DNA from: Streptomyces xanthophaeus
GTDB taxonomy: Bacteria > Actinomycetota > Actinomycetes > Streptomycetales > Streptomycetaceae
DNA: 64,000 nt
Reading direction: 5' to 3'
Assembly: GCF_000725805.1 (NCBI RefSeq)
Contig: NZ_KL647133.1
Span: 369,618-433,617 of the forward strand
The notes below the pieces were generated by a model. The model had not been told where the DNA came from and made no database searches. It was given only the letters and a program-made list of their open reading frames with translations. The position numbers were made by a program, and so were the translations under genes. This document shows, in pieces, positions 52,171 to 60,849 of the stretch. The first letter of the stretch is position 1; every line of letters begins with the position of its first letter.

Positions 52171-52919
52171 TTCCGCCGGAGCAGGTAGGTGTCCATGATC
52201 CAGCCCTTGCGGGCCCGGGCCTCGCTGCGGAGTTCCTCGATCCGCCCCGCCACCTCGGCCAGCTTCCCCGAGACCAGGATCTCGTCCGGGGTGCCCACGT
52301 AGGCCCCCCAGTAGATGAACAGGTCCTGGTCCAGATGGGCGGTGAAGGCGTGCCGCGCGTCCAGCATCACCACCACGTCGTCCACGCCCTCGGGCCAGCC
52401 CTCGGCCAGACGGCGCCCGGTGGTGATCTGGACCGGCCGCCCCACCCGGTTCAGATTCGTCCGGTGCCGCGCCAGCAGCGCCGAGACACTGCTGATCCCC
52501 GGCACGACCTCGTGCTCGAACGCCACCCGGCCCCGCTCCAGCACCTCGTCGAGGATGGCGAGCGTCGAGTCGTAGAGCATGGGGTCGCCCCAGACCAGGA
52601 ACGCCCCCGTCTCACCCTCCGCCAGGTCCTCGGCGATGAACCGCTCGAAGAGCTCGGCCCGCGCACTGCGCCAGCCGTCCACCGTCGGGGCGTAGTCCGC
52701 CGGGGTGCGGTCGCGGTCCGGGTCGCGGCCCTCCACCAGCCGGTGGCCGGGGCGGGCGTGCTCGTCGAGCATCGCCCGCCGCAGCCCGGTCAGGTCCGCC
52801 TTCTCCTCACCCTTCTCCAGGATGAGGAATGCGTCCGCCGCGCCGATCGCCCGGACCGCCTGGAGGGTCAGGTGGTCCGGGTCGCCCGCGCCGATGCCGA
52901 TCACTGAGAACTTCTTCAC
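52167..52919 (-). CDS. cobF: Precorrin-6A synthase (deacetylating)
   Basis: A 250-aa SAM-dependent methyltransferase of the cobalamin methylase fold: VIGIGAGDPDHLTLQAVRAI at the start, LVWGDPMLYDST, and VVPGISSVSALLARH. CobF methylates C-1 of precorrin-5 with loss of acetate in aerobic B12 synthesis. It stands apart from other cob genes. GTG start at 52919, only 18 nt from the divergent lutA start. Confidence 0.92.
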   Translation of the reverse strand: MKKFSVIGIGAGDPDHLTLQAVRAIGAADAFLILEKGEEKADLTGLRRAMLDEHARPGHRLVEGRDPDRDRTPADYAPTVDGWRSARAELFERFIAEDLAEGETGAFLVWGDPMLYDSTLAILDEVLERGRVAFEHEVVPGISSVSALLARHRTNLNRVGRPVQITTGRRLAEGWPEGVDDVVVMLDARHAFTAHLDQDLFIYWGAYVGTPDEILVSGKLAEVAGRIEELRSEARARKGWIMDTYLLRRN

Positions 52920-52937
52920 CCGGCTATTCTGCCCGTC

Positions 52938-53693
52938 ATGCGAGCCGCCCTGTTCGTCACCTGCGTCAACGACGCGCTGTACCCGGGAACGGGCATCGCC
53001 GTCGTACGCCTCCTGGAGCGGCTCGGCGTACAGGTGGACTTCCCCGCCGCCCAGAGCTGCTGCGGCCAGCCCCAGTACAACACCGGCTACCGGCACGAGG
53101 CCGAACCGCTGGTGCTGCGCACCGCCCGGGCCTTCGCCGGGTACCCGTACGTGGTCACCCCCTCCGGTTCCTGCGCCGCGATGATCCGCGAGCACTACCC
53201 GCGCATCGGCGCCAAGGCCGCCGGCGAGGGGCGGGGCACCGAGCTCGCGGACGCGGCACGGTCACTGGTCCCGCGCGTGTACGAACTGACCGAGTTCCTG
53301 ACCGACGTGCTCCAGGTCACCGACGTGGGCGCGTACTTCCCGCACACCGTCACCTACCACCCCTCCTGCCACGGGCTGCGCGGACTGGGACTCGGCGACC
53401 GGCCGCGCCGCCTGCTGGCCGCCGTCAAGGGACTGGACCTCGTCGAACTGCCCGGCGCCGAGGAATGCTGCGGATTCGGCGGCACCTTCGCCCTCAAGAA
53501 CCCGGACGTGTCCGCCGCCATGGGAACCGACAAGATCACGAACGCCCGCTCCACCGGCGCGGACGTCCTGTGCGGCGCCGACAACTCCTGCCTCGCCCAC
53601 CTCGACGGCCTCCTGCGCCGCACCGACAGCCCCCTACGGGCCCTGCACCTCGCCGAGATCCTGGCCGCGACCGAGGAGGACCCCCTGCGATGA
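52938..53693 (+). CDS. lutA: L-lactate utilisation protein LutA, Fe-S oxidoreductase
   Basis: A 251-aa protein with two CCG domains: the first around QSCCGQPQYNTGY and the second around ECCGFGGTFA, which coordinate an iron-sulfur cluster as in heterodisulfide reductase subunits and GlpC. With LutB and LutC it oxidises L-lactate to pyruvate. ATG at 52938 has TATTCT 7 nt upstream, typical of a leaderless mRNA. Overlaps lutB by 4 nt. Confidence 0.93.
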   Translation: MRAALFVTCVNDALYPGTGIAVVRLLERLGVQVDFPAAQSCCGQPQYNTGYRHEAEPLVLRTARAFAGYPYVVTPSGSCAAMIREHYPRIGAKAAGEGRGTELADAARSLVPRVYELTEFLTDVLQVTDVGAYFPHTVTYHPSCHGLRGLGLGDRPRRLLAAVKGLDLVELPGAEECCGFGGTFALKNPDVSAAMGTDKITNARSTGADVLCGADNSCLAHLDGLLRRTDSPLRALHLAEILAATEEDPLR

Positions 53694-55183
53694 CCGACCC
53701 CACGGTCACCCACCTCGGCATGCCCGCCTTCCCCACCGCCGCCCGGGACGCCGTACACGACGAGGTCCTGCGCGCCAACCTCCGCCGCGCCACCCACACC
53801 ATCCGCGACCGGCGGGCCCGCGCCGTCGCCGAACTCGCCGACTGGGACCGGCTGCGCGCCGCGGGCAAGGCCGTCAAGGATCACACCCTGCGCCACCTCG
53901 ACCGCTACCTCCTCCAGCTGGAGGAGGCCGTCACCGCCGCGGGAGGCACCGTCCACTGGGCGGCCGACGCCGACGAGGCCAACCGGATCGTCACCGCCCT
54001 CGTCCGCGCCGCCTGCGGCCCTGACACCGAAAAGCCCGAAGTCGTCAAGGTCAAATCCATGGCCACCCAGGAGATCGGCCTCAACGAAGCCCTGGAAGCG
54101 GCCGGCATCGCCGCCTACGAGACCGACCTCGCCGAACTCATCGTCCAGCTCGGCCACGACCGCCCCTCCCACATCCTCGTCCCGGCCATCCACCGCAACC
54201 GCGCCGAGATCCGCGAGATCTTCGCCACCGAGATGCACCACTGGGGCCGCCCCGCACCGGACGGACTCTCAGACGACCCGCGGGAACTGGCCGAGGCGGC
54301 CCGCCTGCACCTGCGCGAGAAGTTCCTGCGCGCGAAAGTCGCCGTCTCCGGCGCCAACTTCATGGTCGCCGAGACCGGCACCATGGTCGTCTTCGAGTCC
54401 GAGGGCAACGGCCGGATGTGCCTGACCCTCCCCGAGACCCTCATCTCCGTCGTCGGCATCGAAAAGGTCGTCCCGACCTTCCGCGACCTGGAAATCTTCC
54501 TCCAGACCCTGCCCCGCTCCTCGACGGCAGAACGCATGAACCCGTACACGACCATGTGGACCGGCACCACCGAGGGCGACGGACCCACCGCCTTCCACCT
54601 CGTCCTCCTCGACAACGGCCGCACCGACACCCTCGCCGACGAGACCGGCCGCCAGGCCCTGCGCTGCATCCGCTGCTCCGCCTGCCTCAACGTCTGCCCC
54701 GTCTACGAACGCGCCGGCGGCCACGCCTACGGCTCGGTCTACCCCGGCCCCATCGGAGCCGTCCTCAGCCCCCAACTACGCGGCACCGCGAGCGAGATCG
54801 ACGCCTCCCTGCCCTACGCCTCCACCCTCTGCGGAGCGTGCTACGAGGTCTGCCCGGTGGCCATCGACATCCCCGAGATCCTCGTCCACCTGCGCGAACG
54901 GGTCGTCCAGGGCGGGCCGGTGACCCGCGAGGGCATCCGCGTCCGGATCCGCCCCGCCCACGGTCACACCGCCGAACGCGCCGCCATGCGCGCCGCCCGC
55001 CTGGTCCTGGACCACCCCGGCGCCCTGCGCGCGGGCGAGCGCCTGCTGGCCCGCGCCCGCCGACTGCGCCCGCGCCGCCTGCCCGGACCCGGACGCGCCT
55101 GGACCGACAGCCGCGAACTGCCGCCCGTCCCCGCGGAGTCCTTCCGCGACTGGTGGACCCGAGAACGGGAGACCCGAACGTGA
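53690..55183 (+). CDS. lutB: LutB, Fe-S-containing lactate utilisation protein
   Basis: A 497-aa protein with an N-terminal LUD (DUF162) domain (VSGANFMVAETGTMVVFESEGN) and a C-terminal ferredoxin-like part with two [4Fe-4S] motifs (CIRCSACLNVCP and CGACYEVCP). It passes electrons in the LutABC complex. The last 100 residues are Arg/Pro rich. Coupled by 4-nt overlaps to lutA and lutC. Confidence 0.93.
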   Translation: MTDPTVTHLGMPAFPTAARDAVHDEVLRANLRRATHTIRDRRARAVAELADWDRLRAAGKAVKDHTLRHLDRYLLQLEEAVTAAGGTVHWAADADEANRIVTALVRAACGPDTEKPEVVKVKSMATQEIGLNEALEAAGIAAYETDLAELIVQLGHDRPSHILVPAIHRNRAEIREIFATEMHHWGRPAPDGLSDDPRELAEAARLHLREKFLRAKVAVSGANFMVAETGTMVVFESEGNGRMCLTLPETLISVVGIEKVVPTFRDLEIFLQTLPRSSTAERMNPYTTMWTGTTEGDGPTAFHLVLLDNGRTDTLADETGRQALRCIRCSACLNVCPVYERAGGHAYGSVYPGPIGAVLSPQLRGTASEIDASLPYASTLCGACYEVCPVAIDIPEILVHLRERVVQGGPVTREGIRVRIRPAHGHTAERAAMRAARLVLDHPGALRAGERLLARARRLRPRRLPGPGRAWTDSRELPPVPAESFRDWWTRERETRT

Positions 55184-55830
55184 GCAGCAAGGACCGCATC
55201 CTCGGCCGCATCCGCCGCGCCGTGGGCGAACCGCAACCGGGCCAGGGCCAGGGCCCGGGCCAGGAGCCCGCGATCCCCCGGGACTACCTCCAGGTCCACG
55301 GCACCCGCACCCCCCAGCAGCGCGTGGACCTCCTCGCCGCGAACCTGGCCGAATACCGGGCCAGGGTCCACCGCACGGACGAGGCCGGGCTCCCTGACCT
55401 GCTCAGGCACCTCCTGGCGGACGCCGCCTCCGTACAGCTCCCGCCCGAACCCGGCTTCGACTGGCCCGAAGGCCTGCCCGCCACGCCCGTGCCCGACCGG
55501 GCGGACCAGACCGCACGGGACCTGGACCGGGTGGACGCCGTGGTGACCGGCTGCGCCCTGGCCATCGCCGAAACGGGCACGATCGTCCTCGACGGCGGCC
55601 CCTCCCAGGGCAGGCGCCGCATCACCCTCGTCCCGGACCACCACATCTGCCTCGTACGCGTCCCCGCACAGGTCGTGGACTCCGTGCCGGGGGCCCTGCC
55701 CCTCCTGGACCCGACCCGTCCGCTGACCTGGATCTCCGGCCCCTCGGCCACCAGCGACATCGAACTCGACCGGGTGGAAGGCGTACACGGCCCCCGCACC
55801 CTCGACGTCGTCCTCGTAGCCGCACAATAG
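55180..55830 (+). CDS. lutC: LutC, LUD domain protein
   Basis: A 216-aa LUD/DUF162 protein: KDRILGRIRRA start, TGCALAIAETGTIVLDGGPSQGRR core and GPSATSDIELDRVEGVHGPRTLDV end, the conserved YkgG/LutC pattern. Third subunit of the lactate-oxidising system. GTG start overlapping the lutB stop. A GlyGln-rich linker (GQGQGPGQ) follows the first helix. Confidence 0.92.
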   Translation: MSSKDRILGRIRRAVGEPQPGQGQGPGQEPAIPRDYLQVHGTRTPQQRVDLLAANLAEYRARVHRTDEAGLPDLLRHLLADAASVQLPPEPGFDWPEGLPATPVPDRADQTARDLDRVDAVVTGCALAIAETGTIVLDGGPSQGRRRITLVPDHHICLVRVPAQVVDSVPGALPLLDPTRPLTWISGPSATSDIELDRVEGVHGPRTLDVVLVAAQ

Positions 55831-55834
55831 GGGC

Positions 55835-56227
55835 ATGCCCGCACACATCGCCCTCACCGCCCTCCTGGTCCGCGACTACGACGAGGCCATCGACTTCTAC
55901 ACCAGCGCCCTCGGCTTCGACCTCGCCGAGGACACCGCCCGCCCCGACGGCTCCCGCTGGGTCGTGGTCCGCCCGCCCGGCGCCAAGGAATCGGCGCTCC
56001 TGCTGGCCCGCGCCAAGGACGAGGCCCAGCACTCCCGCGTCGGCGACCAGACCGGCGGCCGCGTCGGCTTCTTCCTCCACACCGACGACTTCACGCGGGA
56101 CCACGCCCGGATGACCGCCGAGGGCGTCCGCTTCCTGGAGGAGCCCCGCCACGAGCCGTACGGCTCCGTCGCCGTCTTCGAGGACCTGTACGGCAACCGC
56201 TGGGACCTGCTCCAGCCCGCCGCCTAG
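55835..56227 (+). CDS. VOC (glyoxalase/bleomycin resistance) superfamily protein
   Basis: A 130-aa vicinal oxygen chelate protein: ALLVRDYDEAIDFYTSALGF first module and GSVAVFEDLYGNRWDLLQP second module. Metal-ligand positions include His5 in the opening strand and the Glu near the end. The substrate is unknown. It follows lutC by 4 nt, so it may be cotranscribed. Ends in a 4-bp overlap with the convergent DUF309 gene. Confidence 0.85.
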   Translation: MPAHIALTALLVRDYDEAIDFYTSALGFDLAEDTARPDGSRWVVVRPPGAKESALLLARAKDEAQHSRVGDQTGGRVGFFLHTDDFTRDHARMTAEGVRFLEEPRHEPYGSVAVFEDLYGNRWDLLQPAA

Positions 56228-56718
56228 CCCTCCGCCGCCTGGCCCTCCGCCGCCAGCGGCGGCGCCTCCACGGCGGCATCGACGGCCGGGCCGTCCGGTG
56301 ACACCCGTCCGGCCAGCTCCCAGGCCCACCGGACCAGGCCCGGCACGCCGACCCCGTACGGCCCCCCGTCGATCCCCTCGATCCCGGCCGCCCCGCGCAG
56401 CAGCAGCCGCGCCCCGCCGACGGAGTTCCCGCGCGCGGCGTGCGTCAGCCCGACCGCGAGCTGGGCGAGCCCCCGCCACAACGGGGCCGCCTCCTCGGGC
56501 CCCGACTTCCAGGCGTCCTCGAACACCTCGTGCGCATGGAAGGGCATCCCGGCGTCCAGCAGCCGCTGCGCCTCGCGCACCGTTTCGAGGGGGGAGCGCA
56601 CCACCCCCTCGGGCTGCCGCTCCACACCCGGCGCCCCGTAGGGCAGGGGTCGCCCCAGTCCGTCCCTGGGCCGCGCGCTCCGCGCCCGCCCCGCATCGTC
56701 CCTGTCCCGTACGTTCAC
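56224..56718 (-). CDS. DUF309 family protein
   Basis: A 164-aa helical protein. The FHAHEVFEDAWKSGP motif and LWRGLAQLAVGLTHAARGN helix define DUF309, a family of unknown role. GTG start at 56718. The first 30 residues are Arg-rich and probably disordered. Confidence 0.87.
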   Translation of the reverse strand: MNVRDRDDAGRARSARPRDGLGRPLPYGAPGVERQPEGVVRSPLETVREAQRLLDAGMPFHAHEVFEDAWKSGPEEAAPLWRGLAQLAVGLTHAARGNSVGGARLLLRGAAGIEGIDGGPYGVGVPGLVRWAWELAGRVSPDGPAVDAAVEAPPLAAEGQAAEG

Positions 56719-56837
56719 CCCTTCATCCTGCCCCGCGGTGATTACCGGTGCATGCACACCCCTCGCCGTGGGGTAATGTTCTGCATGTGCCGCCGGGACG
56801 GGGGAAACCCCAGGTGGAAGTACGACCGACAGCACAA

Positions 56838-56911
<74 letters not shown>

Positions 56912-56926
56912 CTCGAAAGAGTCGTA

Positions 56927-56970
56927 GAGCGAGGGGCCGGTTCGGAGAAATCCGAACCGGCCCCTCGCTC
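56927..56970 (+). terminator. Terminator after the second tRNA-Pro
   Basis: A perfect 20-bp stem (left arm GAGCGAGGGGCCGGTTCGGA) with a GAAA tetraloop, 15 nt after the tRNA, followed by GTTTCC. Confidence 0.9.
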
Positions 56971-57075
56971 GTTTCCGTATACGGAAGCAGAAGTGCCTCC
57001 CAAGTGCCTCCCATGAGGGAAGACCGGCGGTTTTAAGCCACCCCTGTCTGGTTTCGCTATCGGGTGCCGTCGGGA

Positions 57076-57543
57076 TCAGCCGTGGTGCCGGCGCTCTGCG
57101 TTCCGGGCGATTTCGCGGAGCATGCGCCGGACGAGAATGCGGTGTCCGCCGGAGCCGATGACCAATTTGCGGTAGGCCACCCCGGTGAATCCGGGGAAAA
57201 GCCCGTGTGAACGCGCGCCGATGATCGTTCCCGCCGGATGTTCGGAGAGGACGAAGATCAGCGCGTACTGCGCAAAGCGGTGGCGCCCCATGAGTGTCAA
57301 GCGATCGCAGGGGACACTTTCAGCCACGGCGAAGCCGGGGAATGTGGAGCCTTCTTCGGGGAGCGTGCCGGTGACGGTGCGGGGATCCGTGCCCACGAGA
57401 TGAGCGAATCCGCTGCTGATGCCCAGATGTGTCCGGGCGACCCATTTGTTGAGCGAATCCCACGTCGTCGGCACGGGGGCCGCGACGATCAGTTCGTGCG
57501 CGTCGAGGAAGGGAAGTCCGGATACGAGATCGGGGGATTTCAT
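57076..57543 (-). CDS. Small DUF2867-like protein of unknown function
   Basis: A 155-aa soluble protein with strand-rich SRPBCC/START-like character: PGFAVAESVPCDRLTLMGRH, YALIFVLSEHPAGTIIGARSH and GFTGVAYRKLVIGSGGH. This pattern fits the DUF2867 group; the assignment is moderate. GGGAG precedes the start at 57543. It is divergent from the PKS gene with about 750 bp between them, so it is not obviously part of that cluster. Confidence 0.65.
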   Translation of the reverse strand: MKSPDLVSGLPFLDAHELIVAAPVPTTWDSLNKWVARTHLGISSGFAHLVGTDPRTVTGTLPEEGSTFPGFAVAESVPCDRLTLMGRHRFAQYALIFVLSEHPAGTIIGARSHGLFPGFTGVAYRKLVIGSGGHRILVRRMLREIARNAERRHHG

Positions 57544-58105
57544 CGGTGTCGACTCCCTTGGAGAGTGGTGGAAGAGGGCGTGCAGAGGGCTGTTGTCGGT
57601 CCGGGTGTTCGTGTATATGCGCGCATCGGCCGGCGGGCAGACGGTGGGCAGTCGGTGGGTGGCCGGCGTGTGGCCGGTGAGAGCTTCCCGGGGACCGTCT
57701 ACCACGGAGACCGGGCCCGCCGACAAGTCGGCCGGAGGTCGTGGTGCGCGCCGTTGCACAGACCACTCGAACCCCGCTTGAGGATCGCTTGAGAAGGGCG
57801 GCCTGGGCGGGACGCGCACGCCGGCGCCCGTAGCTCCCGGCGCCCCGGAGCGGCGTCCGAGCGCCCATCGGCCCCGACCGTGCGCAGGAAGCGCGCCGTT
57901 CACGCGGGCGTACGCGGACCGGAGCGGCGGGGGACTCCGTCGAGCGCCGTTGACCAGGTGATTCACCTACGCCGTTGGAGACCGTCGAAATTCCGGTGAC
58001 ACGAGACGACGGCTCGTCCGGAGCTCCATTCGCCGTCAATGGGCAGCGGTTGCGGGGCGTGCACCGGCAGTACCGGGAGCGTGATCACGGAAGGGCCGGA
58101 AAAGG
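57544..58105. other. Long intergenic region left of the PKS operator
   Basis: No credible gene on either strand; the open frame from 57975 crosses the operator palindromes and is not called. The right part becomes AT-richer toward the PKS promoter. Confidence 0.5.
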
Positions 58106-58138
58106 CTACTTGCAAGTAACGAGGTTACTTGCAAGTAG
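58106..58138. promoter_or_regulatory. Paired palindromic operator upstream of the PKS gene
   Basis: Perfect inverted repeat CTACTTGCAAGTAAC-GAG-GTTACTTGCAAGTAG. Each arm holds the 10-bp palindrome ACTTGCAAGT, with centres 19 bp apart. This looks like two adjacent sites for a dimeric TetR-type repressor about 150 bp before the PKS start. No regulator gene is visible in the window. Confidence 0.75.
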
Positions 58139-58290
58139 TTACGCTGTGACGTGTCTCACAGGTCAATGTGCGGGAGTGGCCGGGCTGCTACCTTCTGCGA
58201 TGCGTGAACTCGTGAACCCATTCACCAGGGTCAATTGGCGGGTTTTCACGCATTAGACAACGGGGGTTGTCATTGACAACGGGGGATGTC

Positions 58291-60015
58291 GTGACTGGTA
58301 TGCGCACTCAGCGGATCGCGATCATTGGAATCGCGGCTCGACTGCCGGATTCGTCGGGAACCGGCGAGATCTGGAGTCTGTTAAACCGAGGTATCGACGC
58401 GACCCGCGCCCGTGACGCCGAGCGCCCTTTCGGTCCCGATCTCGGCGGTTTCATCGACGGGGTCGACGAGTTCGATCCGGAATTCTTCAACATAACGCCG
58501 CGCGAAGCGGCGCACATCGACCCGCAGCAGCGGCTGGCGCTTGAGCTCGCCTGGCAGGGGTTGGAAGACGCCGGAATCGTCGTCACACCGGGGGTATCGC
58601 CGAAGACCGGTGTGTTCCTCGGAGTCATGGCCGCCGACTACGCGGATCTCGTCGCGATATCGGGCGCGCAAGGCATCTCCCGCCACACCCTGACCGGTCT
58701 GGGGCGTTCGATCGTCGCCAACCGGATCTCCTACGCGCTCGGCCTCGCAGGCCCGAGCCTGACCGTCGACACCGGCCAGTCGTCCTCGCTGGTGTCCGTC
58801 CACCTCGCCTGCGAGAGCCTGCGCAAGGGTGAGAGCGAGATCGCCCTCGCGGGCGGTGTCCACCTGAACGTGTCGCCCCTCAGCACCGGCGTCGTCGAAG
58901 CGGCAGGCGCACTGTCGCCGGACGGCAAGGGCTACGTCTTCGACGAGCGGGCCAACGGCTACGTCCGGGGCGAGGGCGGCGGCCTCGTCGTCCTCAAGCC
59001 GCTCGCACAGGCCGTCGAAGACGGCGACCACATCTACGCGGTCATCGAAGGCAGCGCAGTCGGAACGGGTTCGGGCGACGGCGGACTGACCGTCCCGAGC
59101 AGCGACACCCAGAGCCGCACGATCACCGAGGCCCTTGAGAACGCCCGGATCGACGCCTCCCAGGTCCAGTACGTCGAACTCCACGGAACGGGAACCCGGG
59201 TGGGCGACCCGATCGAGGCACGGGCCCTGGGATCCGTCTTCGGCGGCACCCGCCCGTCCGGCAGCCCGCTCGCGGTCGGCTCGGTCAAAACCAACATCGG
59301 CCACCTCGAAGGCGCCGCCGGAATCGCCGGCCTCATCAAGACCGCGCTGTGCATCGACCGGCGCGAGCTCGTCCCGAGCCTGAACTTCGTGCGGCCCAAT
59401 CCGCAGATCGCCCTGCACGAGTTGGGCCTGCGCGTGGTGACGGCCAACGAGCCGTGGCCCGCCGCGGACCAGCCCCTCACGGCGGGGGTGACCTCCCTGG
59501 GCATCGGCGGCAGCTGCTGCCACATGGTCCTCACCGCCGGGCCTTCCCCGGCGGTACCGCAACCTGAACTGCGCGTCGCTCCGCCGGTGGTGCCGGTGGT
59601 GGTCTCCGGTAAGAGTGCGGGGGCGTTGGCTGCGCAGGCGGGGCGGCTGCGGTCGCATCTGCTGGAGCGTCCGGAGCTGGGTGTGGTTGATGTGGCGTTC
59701 TCGGCGGTGACGTCGAGGGCGCAGTTCGACCAGCGGGCTGCTGTGGTGGCTTCGGATCGTGAGGGTCTGCTGGCGGGGCTGGGTGCACTGGACTGGGTTC
59801 CTGTTCACGGGCCAGGGCGCGCAGCGTGCGGGCATGGGTGCGGGTCTGGCTCAGGTCTATCCGGTGTTCGCCGAGGCGCTGGACGAGGTGTGTGCACAGC
59901 TCGACGGGCTGCTGGGGCGTTCGTTGAAGGAGGTGTTGTTCGCGGCGGAGGGTTCGCCGGAGGCTGGGCTTCTGGATCGGACGGAGTTCACGCAGCCTGC
60001 GCTGTTCGCGGTTGA
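58291..60015 (+). pseudogene. Modular type I PKS, loading module part (KSQ and start of AT), frame broken
   Basis: The N-terminal ketosynthase (to about 59560) has Gln163 in place of the catalytic Cys (VDTGQSSSLV), with the two His motifs kept (HGTGT, KTNIGH): a KSQ domain that decarboxylates malonyl-ACP to form the starter. After [10 protein letters not shown] and [21 protein letters not shown] of the AT linker, the frame fails near 59791 and ends in nonsense at 60015. Codon 31 is TTA (58381-58383). The GTG at 58291 is chosen with GGGGGA upstream; ATG 58300 and TTG 58267 are alternatives. It is either a true frameshift or an assembly error in a repeated region. Confidence 0.8.
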
Positions 60016-60849
60016 GGTGGCGCTGTTCCGTCTGCTGGAATCGCTGGGCGTGAAGGCCGATGTCCTGGTCGGGCATTCGGTCGGTGAACTGGCCTGCGCT
60101 CATGTGGCGGGGGTTCTGTCGCTGGCTGATGCGTGCCGGCTGGTGGCTGCGCGTGGCCGGTTGATGGGTGCGCTGCCTGCTGGTGGCGGGATGGTTGCGG
60201 TTCAGGCGACCGAGGCCGAGGTCGCGGAGTCGCTGGCCGGCTTCGAGGACCGTCTGTCGGTCGCGGCGGTGAACGGTCCGCTTGCGCTGGTCGTCTCGGG
60301 TGCCGTGGAGGCGCTGGAGGAATGGCTGCCCGCCTGGGTCGAGTTGGGCCGTAAGACCTCGCGACTGCGGGTCAGTCATGCCTTCCACTCGCCGTTGATG
60401 GAGCCGATGCTCGACGAGTTCCGTGCGGTTGCTGAGGGTCTGACGTTCCACCAGCCTCAGGTGGCCGTGATCTCGAATGTGACCGGTGGCCTCGTCACCG
60501 ATGAGCTGACGGATCCGGGGTATTGGGTCTCCCACGTGCGGGAGGCGGTCCGTTTCGCGGACGGTGTCCGGACGCTGGCCGATGAGGGTGTGACCCGGTT
60601 CGTCGAGGTCGGCCCGGACGCCGTCCTCACCGCATTGGCCAAGCAGAGCCTGGACATCGAAGGGGCTCTCTTCGCGCCGGTGTTGCGTGCCCGCGTCTCC
60701 GAGCCGGAGGCCTTCGCCGGGTTCCTCGGTCAGGCGCATGTCGCCGGGCTGCCGGTGGACTGGGATGCGTTCTACGCGGGCTCCGGTGCGCAGCGTGTCG
60801 AGCTGCCGACGTACGCCTTCCAGCGCGAGCGGTACTGGCTCTCCCCGAG
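59584..60849 (+). repeat. AT-region repeat copy 1 (1266 bp, carries the deletion)
   Basis: From CCGGTGGTGCCGGTGGTGG to GGTACTGGCT-CCCCGAG it matches copy 2 at 62591-63894 closely. The lengths differ by exactly 38 bp, accounted for by one gap at 59791/59792. Confidence 0.85.

Noticed and set aside
57975..58256. Plus-strand 93-codon frame before the PKS
   Set aside because: It crosses the double palindrome operator and has poor codon bias.
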